Made by a program: the position numbers and the translations under genes
The notes under the pieces: model-generated
What the model saw: only the letters and a program-made list of their open reading frames with translations
What the model was told of the DNA's origin: nothing
The model's database searches: none
NCBI GenBank assembly: GCA_963669155.1
Contig: OZ022597.1
Coordinates: 14,465,965 to 14,529,964, forward strand
DNA: 64,000 bases
Source: Arbacia lixula
Lineage: Eukaryota > Echinodermata > Echinoidea > Arbacioida > Arbaciidae
Direction of reading: 5' to 3'
Part shown: positions 1 through 12,897 of the stretch, one piece after another
Numbering within the stretch: the stretch's first letter is position 1
Layout of the letters: the number at the start of each line of letters is the position of its first letter

Positions 1-329
1 TATGCATGCCCTCGAATTAGTAGTAGACTACTTCTAATACTACTTCTAATGGTAATAATAATGATAATCATATTTTATTTTGTGTTTATCTTATTCCCTG
101 ATTCACTATCTTCTCTATTATACTCACCAGGCAATGTCGCGAAAGCCCAACACTCTTTCGAGTTAGTTTGAATTCGGCCTCGGCCTCGATCTCGTACACT
201 CCACCGCGCTTCGCCATAGATGGCGCTATTTCATAACAACATCCATAGTCATCAATTTGAAATATATACTGACTTGTATTTATACCTTTTGTATACTCTC
301 CTACATATTTGCGAGTCAGTATCAATCAC

Positions 330-809
330 TCCCCCCCCCCCCCCCCCCCCCCCCCGCCAGGCAAAATAGCACAAAAGTCACAAGAGTAATTGTTCATGCC
401 GTTTTAACAGTACATTTGGGCATTTCTTGTGCGATTTTTAAAGTGTTTTCACTCAACCATGACACGAAAATGACTTATGTTTACACAACAGGTCTATGTC
501 AAAATATCCAGAGTTTTATCTTTCACCAAAATAAAGGGTTTTTAAAAGTTTCAAACTCAAGAGAGAAGAGTACTTGTTAAACGGTGCTAACTCAACCAGA
601 ACAATGGGTTTTGTGTCGGGATAGGTGTTAGTGCATCGAGAGATGGATGATAAATATACACCAGAAATGGAATTCTTCAAAAATTCATCTGACAGAATTC
701 CAAAATTACCCTTGTGACATTTTTGCCTTTAAAAAATTGCCCACTCCTGCATGACTAGTCTTATTGGATTAATGTGATTTTCACACATAAACTTACCTTT
801 TTGTTGTGT
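330..809. mobile_element. Foldback/MITE family H, 5'-truncated copy
   Basis: Matches the element at 28175-28708 but lacks its left terminus; a poly-C run at 330-355 sits at the break. The right end (ttaccttttt gttgtgt) is kept. A diverged relative lies at 44242-44993. No coding potential. Confidence 0.6.
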
Positions 810-2510
810 TTATGTTGTATTTTATCTCCCTATATGTTCATGTTACTATGTATTATTGTGTTATTTGTACACAGGGCCTCCAGGGAGAACAGTGGCAAGC
901 CCATTGATGGAGCTACGCTATTTTAAAAATAGACTTAATAAATAACTAATTAACAGTTTGGCGCACTCAGTTTTAGTACGTGCACCATGGGGCATTTTGT
1001 TTTTTATGCTTGCCCAACAAAGCAACACGCCCAATAATTTGACCTATTAAAACAAAGGGAGTTGGTCAAACTCTGTGCATACATATGGCTCTGATAACAG
1101 ATAATCTGGCAGCTAAACGGCAAATTAGGCCTAACCTTGATATCTTTGATGTATAGTTCTTTTTTTCCTGCTCATTATTCATCTATGGTGTCTATGTAAT
1201 GATATCTAGGATGGTGTGGAGTACTCATTCTTCAGCATGTTTAATTAATCAAAATGGCCTCAAATATGGCTGCTGATAAGGACAAAAATTACAAGTGTCC
1301 TCCTACTTGTCTACTATCTCAGTGGCGGATCCACCGAATTGCCCCCCCCCCCCTTCCCCCTCCCTTTTTTTTTTAAATTAGAGGGGGCGGAATCGGCCGC
1401 GGCTGCCCCATTCCCAAGCAAGAAAAAAAATTTCATATTAATTCCATAACACTCCAAGTCATGTAACTATGTAACAAATAGTTGTATTATTCTCATTGCT
1501 TTTGCTTTCTTTGAACCATGTGTGCCATGGCTGTGTACCACGCATCCAGCACAGAAAACTGGCAAAAAGTGACATTCTGCCCTTTTGAGCTACGCGTAAA
1601 TGGTTTTCTGGTGAGAACACCCTGCTGGTAATACACACCTTTCACATAGGGTAGTATGGAGTCTGGCAGAGAAGGAATTAACTCTTTATGCACCATTGAC
1701 GGATTTTGAACTGGTGATACACACTATTCCCATAGGGCAGTATGGAGTCTGGCAGAGAAGGAGTTTCATGCAATTCTTTATGCACCATTTCGGCATATTT
1801 GCATTCAGTCTGGTAATTCACATGGCGCCGTATGGAGTCTGATAGAGAAGGACTACACAAACAATCATAAACTATTATTGCATGGACCCACACTACAACA
1901 GATGTGCTGCATTCATCCACGGCAAATTAGAAGTAATCAGCTTTTATTGCAAGAAAACATGACAACATAATTTTTTAGCATTTCACTACAATGGTATTGC
2001 ATGAAAAAGGATATATCAATGTACCTTATTTCAACATATCAATAATAATTGAATGACAACTTCTCTCACAAGGTATTCATTAAAGATTGAAGATTATTTT
2101 CATATTATTTATGACACTGAACATACATGTAATATTGCTCTTTATAAAATACAAATTATTGTGGCATGAATGGTATCTAAAGAAACAAGTTTGCACATAG
2201 TAATTGTATTTTTGGTCATAAAACTTTGCACATGGTTTTCTAACCTTGTCCCCATGCAGCTAGGCATTTACATGTACATGTATAAACCAAACTATTTAAT
2301 AAATGGGTCAGAATACAGTAGACTAATCAAGCTCAATTTAATTGCAGGCTCCCTATGGCACGTTCTGAGAAAAGAGAAAGATGATAAATGTGACTAGTCT
2401 AAGAGTATGGCACTAGATTCATTTTTAGTTTGGATAAAAAAAAACACAGCTTGGAAGCCAGTCTTGTGGCACTCATGTCAAACCAACAGTGGCAAGAGTT
2501 TTTCAAGTGT

Positions 2511-2930
2511 TGGGTGATTCCACAGGGTTGGGGCAATCTTTGTGTCATACCACAACTCCACATCCATATAATTTTCAATAAACCAGGCAAATATAGTCCA
2601 ATAATGACATGAGCAAAAAAATGGGGTCCTATCCACTGTTATTTCCCAAAGACCATATGATGGCAAATTGCAATTTAAGTTATGAAAAATTCTTGTCCAT
2701 GTAAAAATAATATGATGTCCATGTAACGGTGGTAGATTTTTGTATGCCTGTTGCTTCAAATCCATAAAAAATTTCCAATTTTAATGTCTATTACTGAGAA
2801 AAGAGAGCATTTTTTCATTGATAGCTCAAAACTTAACCACATCTGAATCGATCTTCATGGTTATCTGTTCATACCTCCGTTACATGGACATTGCATGGAA
2901 ACTTTGCCCGAACCCCATGGAATGACTCTC
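2511..2930 (+). mobile_element. MITE family E, copy 1
   Basis: Terminal inverted repeats begin TGGGTGATTCCACAGGGTTG and end in a near reverse complement (ccccatggaatgac). An inner inverted pair (atgtccatgtaacgg and ccgttacatggacat) makes a second stem. Other copies are at 16369-16755, 30959-31340 and, inverted, 52135-52465. Confidence 0.85.
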
Positions 2931-3449
2931 CTACAAAATACACGCTAACGGCCATGAACAAAAAAAAGATGGGCAGCAATCTTCTACAAAGCAGATTTCA
3001 GCCACAATTTTAAATAACAACCTACAATACACAGCTACATGTAAGCACAATCATGTAAATTATATACATACCTCATTTTTCATACTTTAACCTGCACATT
3101 TCTTTTTCAAGACTCACCCAAAATGTAAGCGATAGACGTTTACATTCAATAAGCCCACAGCTAGGCCTTCATGGATTCAACAAGTTTTTTTTAAAAAAAT
3201 AGTATTAATTAACAGCTATGCACATGAACATACATATTTTTGTAAATAAGCCTTGATGCTCCTTTTCAACACTCTTGCAAAATGTAGGCGAGAAAAGTTA
3301 CATTATATGAGCCATCAACATGATTCAGCCAGGTTCAGCCACCATTCAACCCAATTATATAAAAGCAATGTTCATTGAAGGCTGCAATTGCCGATAGTGC
3401 TTAACTGTATAGGAGCTAATGTAGAAAATTTAACTGACTGGAGTATAGC

Positions 3450-3698
3450 TTAAAGATTGTCCCTCCCTTTTGCAAGCTTAAAATTTGCAATCGTCTATCA
3501 CGATCGTAAATTGAAGAAAGTGTGATTCAAGACCATTTCTAAGAATTTAGCATGACGTTTTTTATGTGCATTATTTAAATTTTACACTAAGTATCAGTTG
3601 CAAATTATGAATATACAGCTTGCTAACATTTCTCGATTTGTTTTGCCAATGTTTCGATGATTTTGTGGTGATCTGAAAAAGGGATGGGCTGTCTTTAA
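3450..3698. mobile_element. TTAA-ended MITE family C, copy 1
   Basis: Begins TTAAAGATTGTCCCTCCCTT and ends with the imperfect reverse complement (aagggatgggctgtctttaa). Other copies are at 31856-32102 and 61005-61545. This copy lacks about 290 bp of interior present in the third. Confidence 0.8.
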
Positions 3699-4325
3699 GC
3701 ATAGCTTATTGTGTGTACTCTTGCTTGACCGGGGAAGTCACCAGAAAATCTTTTACGGAGGGCTCAAAATGGCAGAATGTCACTTTTTGTGAGATATCCG
3801 TGCTAGACGTGTGGTACACAGCTATGGCACACATGGCTCAAAGAAAGCAAAAACAGTATGAATAATAAGACTATTACTGATTTTACATGTGGTGCAGCAA
3901 ATTTGCGCATAGCTTACAATCATTTTCTGTAACCCACGCGTAATGTTTGTGCCGCACGTTTTTTATACTGGGAACCACCGTGTGCCTTGTATTTTGTTGA
4001 TGAGCCTTCTGGCGTAACAGTCTGTACAACTCACTTAAGCTACACTCCAGTCAATTAAATGTTCTATATACATATTTATATATCTACATATAGATATATA
4101 GATACATATGTATGTATACATGTATATATATACCGGTATTTATACAACTATATATAGGAAATTAAACACATATCCTTTTTAACCCTGCAGTTGCTCTGTA
4201 TTCATGCAAAATGTACATAATAGAAATGACATTCAATAAGTGAAGTGTAAGATTCAGCCAGGTTTTAAAACCAATAAATATGGACACAGCTAGGAACTTG
4301 TAAATACATATCCTTTTGAATAATC

Positions 4326-4824
4326 TTAAAGGGATAGTTCACCCTGAAGATAAGTTGGTTGCATTAAAAACAGAAACATGAAAGAAACATATTGGTGAAG
4401 GTTTGACGAAAATCTGTCAAAGGATAAGAAAACTATGATCTTTTGAAATTTTGGAACGTCACATGCGAGGTGCTCACTCATATGTTGTGTACAGGATAAT
4501 TCCATAAAGTGCTCTTTCTCTGTTTTTGACAATGGAATGGTTATTTTCTTCATACAGGTACATGTGAAAAATGTATTTCTAATGATGCATCAAATGCACA
4601 GGTAAAAGGATGCATATCTGTTTGAGAAAATGCACACTTTTGAAAAAAAAAATATACAACATATGGGCGAGCACCTCACACATGACGTCACAAAATAAAA
4701 ACTATAAAAGATCATAACTTTCTTATCCTTTGACGGATTTTCATCAAACCTTCACTAATATGTTTCTGTCATGTGTCTGCTTTCATTGAAACAAACTAAA
4801 TTTCAGGGTGAACTATCCCTTTAA
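4326..4824. mobile_element. TTAA-ended MITE family A, copy 1
   Basis: A 499-bp near-palindrome. It starts TTAAAGGGATAGTTCACC and ends with its reverse complement. Long inner arms share gacgaaaatc, aggataag and gatcttttgaaatt. Further copies are at 32738-33216, 15378-15847, 57023-57527 and, partial, 9371-9643. Confidence 0.9.
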
Positions 4825-5412
4825 CATCGCTCTAAAGACTCGTGCAAAATGTATGCAATGGATATTACATTCTATGAGCCAAGAGCAGGATGCAGCCAAG
4901 TTTTACAAAACAAAATATTATAGAGTAGGGAGCTAGAACATGTAAATACATATATTTGGGTTATACACCCTGATTTTGCTTATGAGCACACACATAAAAT
5001 GTACATTGTAAACAATGAAAACTACATTCAATGAGCCTACGGTTTGGTTAAAAAAAAAGGATATACAGTTAAGCCCCTGGAGACACATATTTGTTCTTAT
5101 AAACCTACATATTGCTTTTCAATGCTCATATAAAAAAAAATCAAATAAGTAGTTCAGTTTTATGTACATACATTAACAAGAACAAATCACATATCATAGG
5201 GTTCAGAATGGTAAATAACTTTTCTGATTGCAACCATTTATACCAAGACTATAATGATTCATATGAATTGATTAAAGAGGAATGAAACCCTCAAAGTTAT
5301 TCTAAATTAGGTAAAACAAGGAAATCCAGACAAATTGTAAGAAAGTTGTGATTTTGTGAAAATCATGATTACTTGCACTTATGCCCGATTATTACCCTTC
5401 ATGGAGAACTAT

Positions 5413-5650
5413 ATGAGTACGTACTGTATGGAATTATACGAACAAGATTCGCTGGTCACTGCTTTAGGGCCAAAGACCAAGTAATCTCAGATGTGATCTG
5501 CATGAGACTCCCGTGACCTAACAGAGGAAGGAGACCTCTGAACTACATGGATTGTATTGCAAGGGACATCCAATGTGAAACTGGGGACTTGCAGGCATTG
5601 ATGATGGATAAAGATTCATGGCATTGCGGATGCATCCGCCTATTATTAGT
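5413..5650 (+). pseudogene. Non-LTR retrotransposon fragment, end of reverse-transcriptase ORF
   Basis: Translation gives a stretch beginning RFAGHCFRAKDQVISD and then NRGRRPLNYMD, followed by a run ending near MMDKDSW. This is the usual end of LINE ORF2 proteins (basic RRGRP-like motif, then RD...LQ..M.D...W). A TGA interrupts it after MRLP. It is the longer of the two copies in the duplicated block; the copy at 33797-33975 is intact through that point but deleted beyond the NYMD motif. Confidence 0.7.
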
Positions 5651-5948
5651 AGTAGTAGTAGTAGTATGGAACTATTGTTGATCTTGTGTAGACAAGCTAA
5701 CACCCAGAGCACCACTTGCCTACTTTTAGTGTTAAGAGCAATTCTATAGGGTTACGGTAGTGAAGATGATTGTCCAACACATTTTATTGCCTGAAAGTCT
5801 GTCTTACCTCAAACTTCTGATTATCTGTTTGTCCAATTTTTCCAGCTCTTATACAAGTCAACTTTATTACATGGATTAAATTCCCCTGTAAGTAACATTT
5901 CAGATTTGTAAGCATAAATGTGCAGACTCTACATTTATTCTTGGACAT

Positions 5949-5950
5949 TA

Positions 5951-5981
<31 letters not shown>

Positions 5982-5982
5982 A
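5949..5982. repeat. (AAAT)n microsatellite
   Basis: About eight units of aaat/taaa; the run is shorter in duplication copy 2 near 34226. Confidence 0.9.
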
Positions 5983-6781
5983 GGATTGGCAGGTTAGTAA
6001 AGAAGCACATTGTCTACATTTAAGCTGGCAGAGGTGATGTAGGCAGACGAGGTATATATTGACATATATAGCACGCTTACTGTTTGCATCGGAAGCACTT
6101 CAATTATTACACATAAATTGAGTAGGTTTATACCATAAAGGATTGTGCTTATAGCAGGTTGGTAAAGAAACACATTGTCTAAATGTACATTTAACCTGGC
6201 AGAGGCGATGTAATACAGACGAGATATCTATTGACATGCATAGCATGCATGTCCCGCCACGTTTCAAGGCACATAACAAACATTAGCCGTAAATTGAGTA
6301 GGTTTATACTATAAAGGATATTTTTTGAAAATCAGTTTGAATTAAATATGCGTAACAGGCCCATCCCCAGAGCTACCAAGTCTCACACATTATGGGTGAG
6401 ACTCCATCATTTTGGACTCTTGCTAATCCCCTCAAATCTCTGTCTCACGCAACTATCACAGAATATCCCCATATACATTGTACACAATGTCTGTGATCTC
6501 ATGCAGATTCACAGAAAATCTCACACATAGCTGATCTTTGAACTTAGCAGCTCTGCAACCCCAGACTAGGGCTACAGTACACAGACAGCAGAGGGGTATG
6601 TATGAACACAGTGCATGCATACGGATGGGACATACTGCAAGTGCAAGTACTAGAACATGTACAAGTACAGTACAGCCTTGCACTGTGCAAATTGGCTGTA
6701 GTAATAGTAGCCTACACTGCACACATGCATTTTCTGACCGTCTTATCAGAACTTCCCTGACATCCTACGCAGTCCTGTCTA

Positions 6782-6838
6782 TGTGTGTGTGTGTGTGGGG
6801 GGGCGGGGGGGGGGGGGGGGGGGGGGGGGAGGGGGGGA
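6782..6838. repeat. (GT)n followed by poly-G
   Basis: A gtgtgtgtgt run passes into about 40 G with rare interruptions. The same structure is at 35050-35088. Poly-G here precedes a scaffold gap and may itself be poorly assembled. Confidence 0.9.
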
Positions 6839-6918
6839 TGACATACTGGTGTGAGTCGGCTAGAGGCAGTGTTTCCATTACTCCCGAAATACAGGAAATT
6901 CGGGGGGAATTTGGTGTT

Positions 6919-7118
6919 NNNNNNNNNNNNNNNNNNNNNNNNNNNNNNNNNNNNNNNNNNNNNNNNNNNNNNNNNNNNNNNNNNNNNNNNNNNNNNNNNN
7001 NNNNNNNNNNNNNNNNNNNNNNNNNNNNNNNNNNNNNNNNNNNNNNNNNNNNNNNNNNNNNNNNNNNNNNNNNNNNNNNNNNNNNNNNNNNNNNNNNNNN
7101 NNNNNNNNNNNNNNNNNN
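6919..7118. other. Assembly gap (200 N)
   Basis: Exactly 200 N, the same size as the gap at 62920-63119, which suggests a placeholder length. It interrupts the duplicated block where copy 2 carries a MITE (35130-35510). Confidence 1.
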
Positions 7119-7574
7119 GATTTATAAAGGAGAAGAGAGAGGGTTGATATATAAAGGAGAGAGAGAGATATATATTGATATATAAAGGAGAGAGACAGAG
7201 GTTGATATATAAAGGAGAGAGAGAGAGGTTGATATATAAAGGAGAGAGAGAAGAGGTTGATTATATAAAGGAGAGAGATATTGATATATAAATGAGAGAG
7301 ACAGAGGTTGATATATAAAGGAGGGAGAGAGAGGTTGATATATAAAGGAGAGAGAGAGAGGTTCATATATAAAGGAGAGAGAGAGAGGTTGATATATAAA
7401 GGAGAGAGAGAGAGAGATTGATATATATATAGGAGAGAGAGATGTTCATATATAAAGGAGAGAGAGAGAGGTTGATGTATAAAGGAGAGATAGAGATTGA
7501 TATATATATAAAGGAGAGAGAGAGAGGTTGATGTATAAAGGAGAGAGAGAGGTTGATTATAAAGAGAGAGAGAT

Positions 7575-7623
<49 letters not shown>

Positions 7624-7740
7624 AGAGAGAGAGAGAGGTTGATGTATAAAGGTGAGAGAGAGGTTGATATATAAAGGAGAGAGAGATTGATATAGGAGAG
7701 AGGGGGGGGGGGGGTAATTGAGATAGGTGAAAGAGGGAAA
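7119..7740. repeat. GA-rich satellite with gttgatatataaagg units
   Basis: About 20 units of roughly 25-35 bp, each gttgatatataaaggagaga plus a variable GA run, with an (AT)n block at 7576-7620. The plus strand is almost purely purine outside the tata parts. Long open frames here (Ser/Leu-rich) are low-complexity translations. Confidence 0.95.
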
Positions 7741-9032
7741 GAGAGAGAGGTCTTGCTGGTGAAATGAGTATCTCCACTGTTTCCGAACTTCATTGAGGAA
7801 ACTTGCATTGGGACTTTCTTCTGAACCGACCAGTGCTGTGTTCTAACTGAATATTAACACTCAATCCATATGTTTTTATATCATTGTGAATTATTTTCTG
7901 ACAGTCCCATCAGCTAAAATTACATGCACGGAGACTGTCGAACTTGTGATAAACGGTATTCGTGTAAAAACGCGTACACGCTGTGTGTGATTTGCCTGCG
8001 TATGATCTGGACACAGTGCGCGCTCAGTATCGCATGGCAGATTTAAGCAAAAAAGGACGAACATGCGGGTGGAAAATGGGTTTTTACTCAAAAAGTTGCA
8101 AAAATATGCAGCCAAATTTGGTACCATTGTAAAGCATGAACGATAATAAAGGCATTCATGATATTTGTAGCGCAGAATTCGACGGGAATGATGACCATTT
8201 TTTAGCATGAAAAAATGAAAAAAAAATGCATGAAAAAAAAATGTTTTTTGTCCTCCCATTACTTTGGGTTGCATCATGAATTACTTCGTGGAGGAATACT
8301 TCTTTGCCTTTAAACTGTATAGTGATGTGAAATAACGATTCTACAACAGGCAAATGCAATATTAAGGGGATTAAATGATTCGTTTGGCAAAAAACTTCAA
8401 AATAACGCACTAGTACATTTATATACAATGTACATAATAATCCATACATCAAAGAAAAATTAAAGAAAAATTACCCACTTAAAACCAATTTCAAGAAGAA
8501 ATATTGTTTAGAGGTGTGCCATCAGAGGTTGTAATCTTTGCTGAGAATGTGAAGAAAAAAAAACGAATTTTGTTTTGATGACCAAACCCCTATTTTGGTG
8601 CACTTTTGCTCACGCCTGGCCCACTGTGCGGCGGTCACCAGATGCGACAAATCTTTTCACTCTGAAGGTATTCAAATATTGCAAAGACACATCTTAGCAT
8701 TTCGATCTGGATTTCATAAGCGAAACGGCCGGGGCACGAGCGTCATATTCTTAATTGTTCCGTTGCAATTCGCTCAAGTATATACGTCATCTCTCTAAGC
8801 CTCTTATATCAAATGGAAAAGGGTGAGCTAACTGAAACGACTATCGAAGAAGCGTATCAACTTTCATACCATTTGATCTGTCACGGTTCAAAAGAAGGGC
8901 TGCGCTTTCTTGTGTGTGTTTTAACTCGAGAAGTCGTCTTTGTAACGGGTGAGTTTTATTCGGTGCTTAACTCAATTCACTGTGTACACGTTCCTTGAAG
9001 AAAGGTCCTTGCGTGGAGAAAAGTGATAATCC
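7741..9032. other. Unique-looking AT-rich DNA with no supported gene
   Basis: No recognised repeat ends or protein family. The only point of note is a short frame starting at 8813 (ATGGAAAAGGGTGAG) with good codon texture, ending at a donor-like gGTGAGT near 8947. It is treated as an unproven first-exon candidate in the findings. Confidence 0.5.
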
Positions 9033-9374
9033 TTAAAGGTAGCCCGTCCCTTTTGCAGACCTTATTCTGAAAGTTCCCTGACTTTGTCGTCATTTGAAAG
9101 AGAGTGGCTATATAACCTTTCACTGGAATCGACAAAGTGTAATATTCGGTTTAACGGAAAAAATCTTCGGAAATTGATCAACCTTTCTTTTTTCCTACCA
9201 TGAAAATCGTCAAATCTCTATGAAAACTAAAGTTAGATTTTCATTTATTCTACGGGAGTTATAGAACCTCTGACCTTAAGATTTCACCGTTAGTATTCCA
9301 AAAGTACGTGTTGAATATGTGTAAACTTTCATGGAGTTTGCAGATGTTTGTAAAGGGGACGAGCCATATTTTAA
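9033..9374. mobile_element. TTAA-ended MITE, family C-like (C')
   Basis: Begins TTAAAGGTAGCCCGTCCCTT and ends aaaggggacgagccatattttaa. The ends resemble family C but the interior differs. Its right TTAA is also the left TTAA of the family A fragment at 9371. Confidence 0.65.
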
Positions 9375-9643
9375 AGGGATAGTTCACCCTTCACCCTGAA
9401 ATTGTTTTGGTTTCAATAATAGGAGACTCAACATGTTTCTTGAAGAAAGGTTCTTGCATGGAGAAAAGAAATAGTCCTTAAAGGGATAGTTCACCCTTCA
9501 CCCTGAACTTATTTTGGTTTTAATAAAAGGAGAGCATCTCGTACGTAACGTCACAAAATAATTTTTTAAAATCTTAAAATATTTCTGTCATGTATCTCAT
9601 TTGATTGAAACCAAAATAATTTCAGGGTGAACTATCCCTTTAA
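9371..9643. mobile_element. TTAA-ended MITE family A, rearranged copy
   Basis: Two left ends (ttaaagggatagttcaccct at 9371 and again at about 9478) and one right end (ggtgaactatccctttaa). Much shorter than the ~500-bp complete copies. The segment before the second left end repeats the segment before 9033 (cttgaagaaaggt..cttgc..tggagaaaag). Confidence 0.75.
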
Positions 9644-9650
9644 GATGATT

Positions 9651-11103
9651 GTTGGGTTATTCTTACCGAATATCCCCGAACGGAACAGATCAAGAGAGCG
9701 ATTGAGGAAAAAAAAAAGTTAGAAGTAAGAAAGTGAGAATATTGGATAGGGTAAAAGTAAGGAAGCCGGAGCTATTTCGAAAGGAATGAGCCAATAACTT
9801 TTTTTAGGGCCAAACTATCGGAAAGAATACCTTACTTTCATCCTCTCTAGGATAGTTCATCCTGAAATTAAGTTGGTTTCATCAATGGTAATACATCGGC
9901 AAAATTGCCGCAAATGTTGCGCTTTTTGGCGGATGGGTGATGTATATGAACGGGGTTTCTGGTGTGAATGACATGGATTATCTATTCATTCAGCTCCATT
10001 CAGGACAGTGTCCAAAATGTGTAGAATGGTTCATGTGCTGGCCGTATTTTGTAGTTGTGGTGAGATCAGGCCAATATCAGGGTCCATATATCTATTCTCC
10101 ATGGTAAATTCTATTTGGTGTTAAATTTTTTTCGAGGCATTACCTGTCCTCATAATTGCAGTATCCTCCAACAGAGAAGGTGGATATTTTTATTGCATGG
10201 TTCTATGTTCACTTGTAGGTCTACACCCCTGTAAACAAGATCTAAATCATTACTGATCATTCTCCGAGAAGATAATTATGATAAATCACTATTCGCAGCC
10301 CATGCCGCATATTCAATACTCTATAACACCATGGATGTTTAAGCACATGTACATCGCTTTGAACAAAATGTGATTTGAACAAAATTGATGCCGCCACTTA
10401 GTATTCATGACTAGCTCTCAACAATATGATGCATACGCGATTGCGTCACGTTCACCTGGATTTTATAATAGGTCATACGCATTCCTATACATGCATACAT
10501 TTCAGCTTTCGCTGCTGAACTTTTGTCACTAAGTGTTTGTTATGTAGTTAATAAGTACAAGCGAATACGAAATTTAATACTTTTTGAAATGGAAATACTA
10601 CCTTGGGCACAGATGGGCACGTTTTTCATGTTACTTGTCTGAAAGGAAAATATCTGAAAGCAACGTTTCATGCAACTTTTTAAGCAGGTATGATGCGGAG
10701 CATTGTTAAGTTGCGACTATTATACACTGCAACTTGATATCACATTTAGAACCTTTTTGCCCTATTGTAACACTATGCATCGATTGAATCTTTATAGATG
10801 CGTCGTAGGTAAAATTACATGTCACAATTGCGCAAGCATATGGGGTGAGGATATTTCCCCAAATTCTTCTGCGCATCCGATTTTGTTTATACGTCAAATC
10901 CAAGCAAAAATCATCCAGAGAATCGGCGGATTCGAACACGGGGGATCAAAGAACAAAATCTTTGCTAATCGTTCTTTTGTGACTAGAAGGAGAGTACAAA
11001 GAATCTACATGCATTAAGCAGCTGAAACACCCAAGTAGATCCTTGCCATTTGATTGGAGGATAAATGGGTCACGTGATATTAAATATTTGTTCCATTCCA
11101 TGG
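9651..11103. other. Intergenic DNA, no supported feature
   Basis: A degenerate family A terminus (aggatagttcatcctgaaat) is visible near 9850. The 104-codon frame at 10703-11017 shows no recognisable family or splice context. Confidence 0.5.
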
Positions 11104-11672
11104 TTAAAGGGTTACTAAATTAGAAAAATAAGTTTCCATAAATCTATGTAAGATTATCCACTAAAAACGAATTTCACATTGGTTTGCCGCAATAAAGCCT
11201 CATTTTTACGAAAATTTGAAGAAAAAAAAACGCACACCTCCAGTGACGTATGAGAAGTCAAAATGCCATAGATTGTTCGGAAGTCAACAATAGACCATTT
11301 TCGTAATGTATTCACAACTTTCCCCCTAACTGCGTAGTTACGCGTTATTGTATTCACCTGTATCCTGTCATTCAGATTCAATGAATGGAATTCACTTTGA
11401 ATCTACTAGTTGTTGCTCCTCTGACAAACCTCGGACAAGCTTTGGGGTTCCCATTGGTAACGTATTGTTTGAATGGCGTCACTAACATATTTTATTTACG
11501 CTGTTGGCATTTATGGTATTTTGACTTCTCATACATCACTGGAGGCGTGCGCTTTTTCTAATTTTCATCAAAATGGGCCTTTATTACGGCAAACGAATGT
11601 GAAATTCGTTTTTAGTGGATAATTTTACATTGATTAGTGGGAGCTTATTTTTCTAATCTAGTAACCCTTTAA
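11104..11672. mobile_element. TTAA-ended MITE family B, copy 1
   Basis: A 569-bp near-palindrome with ends TTAAAGGGTTACTAAATTAG and its reverse complement. Arms share aatttcacattggtttgccg and gacgtatgagaagtcaaaa. Second copy at 13806-14350; a core-only fragment at 38180-38345. Confidence 0.88.
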
Positions 11673-12897
11673 GCGTGCATTTGTGTTCCATGCAATTTTT
11701 TCCATTGCACGCCTCCACCTTTTCAGTGTATGCGCGACACGCAAAATTTTTACGCGACAAATTTCTTTTCAACTGCTTTTTTAGCATTTTTAGCGGAAAA
11801 TCATTGGGCCCGCAAGGGGAACCACCGCGGTGTTGTGGCTGAGGTGCCACTTAAATTTCCGTTGGTATGCTCAAGCCGCAGAAAATTTTAAAAAAAATGA
11901 ATCGGGGTCCCCCGTATTTATCCAACGTTTAGAGCTCAGGGCATGGACCCATCATTAAATAGATGAAATATCAATAAAGGAAACAAATATTTGTTCATCT
12001 TTATTCGGGAATTATTTACAAATGACAAGAATCTACTTAGATGCTGTATTTATAAAGCAAATAATGAATGTTTTTCCCTTCGTGCAATGGAAAGAATATT
12101 TTCTTTCACCTCACGGAAATATTCTCTCCATTGCACTCATAAACATTTATTATTTGTATACTATCTTTTGCAATTCGTGTTAGTCGGTAGATTGGCTGCT
12201 CCATCCATTGCTTGATTCTGATAACCGTTGTCATGGTCTGCCCTTTCTTCTCTTGCCCGGTAAGTTGGTCAGCATGATTGTCCTTTCGAGGACACAAATC
12301 ACACAAGTATCTGCAATAAGCACAGTGGCTGGATTCCATAATATCAGACTTTAAACAAAGAATTGCCATTCCCTTTTTCATTAAGTCGAAGATAAACGAA
12401 TTAGATATCTTCATTTTGTTTTAGTTCTCATTTTTCACACAAACCCCTCAGTGGGGAAATGATTGTGGTTCCCTGGCTTAGTTCGAATTCATCGTTTCAA
12501 TGTGTTCTACACGGTCAAGTGCATCGTTGGGGGCGGGGAGGGGGGGGGGCAACTAAACCCTTTTGTCAAGAGGAAGGGGGTAGGGGTAGAATTTTCAAAT
12601 TGATAATGTCTATATGCAGTAGTCTACATTTGGCCATTATGGACGTTTAGATTCGATACACATGGTCATAATGGTTGCGTGTTAAACATATGGCGGAAGT
12701 ATGCGCAAAATGCTGATTTACCAAACATCAAAGTTTCAAATTTGGAATGCTATAACTATACATCATGAAATGGAATGTAATTCATTTTTACACACAATAT
12801 AGAACATAAACATAGGAAAATTTCCATGACGTTTCAGTTCATTTGTATGAAAGATTTTTGAAATATGAACCAATATGTATTTGAAGAAAATTTCAAA
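11673..12897. other. Intergenic DNA with one short hairpin
   Basis: No gene is supported. At about 12056-12160, aataatgaatgtttttccct and gtgcaatgga recur inverted (ccattgcactcataaacatt), forming a hairpin of about 100 bp. A G-rich patch lies at 12530-12585. Confidence 0.5.

Larger units (their letters stand above)
1480..3880. mobile_element. Composite element J with long inverted arms, copy in duplication 1
   Basis: The arm at about 1480-1640 (gccatggctgtgtaccacgc, then gacattctgcccttttgagc) recurs inverted at about 3723-3880. Between the arms are three short repeats carrying gtatggagtctggcagagaa (1652-1855), a family E MITE and a family C MITE. A solo arm fragment is at 36483-36560. No transposase-like reading frame was found, so this is a non-autonomous element or a nest of elements. 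Confidence 0.6.
1..6918. repeat. Segmental duplication, copy 1 (left end off-window, right end in gap)
   Basis: Near-identical by eye, in the same order and direction, to 27724-35179. The match starts at base 1 (tatgcatgccctcgaatt) and is still in progress where the N run begins, so neither true border is visible. Both copies hold the same nested mobile elements at matching places. Copy 1 has a stop codon in its LINE fragment. It lacks the 363-bp insertion and the 134-bp tandem duplication of copy 2. No protein gene is supported in it. It may be a real duplication or two haplotypes placed in one scaffold. Confidence 0.95.

Noticed and set aside
6878-7808. 299-residue and 83-residue minus-strand Ser/Leu/Tyr-rich frames
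   Set aside because: They translate the GA/tata satellite and run through the N gap.
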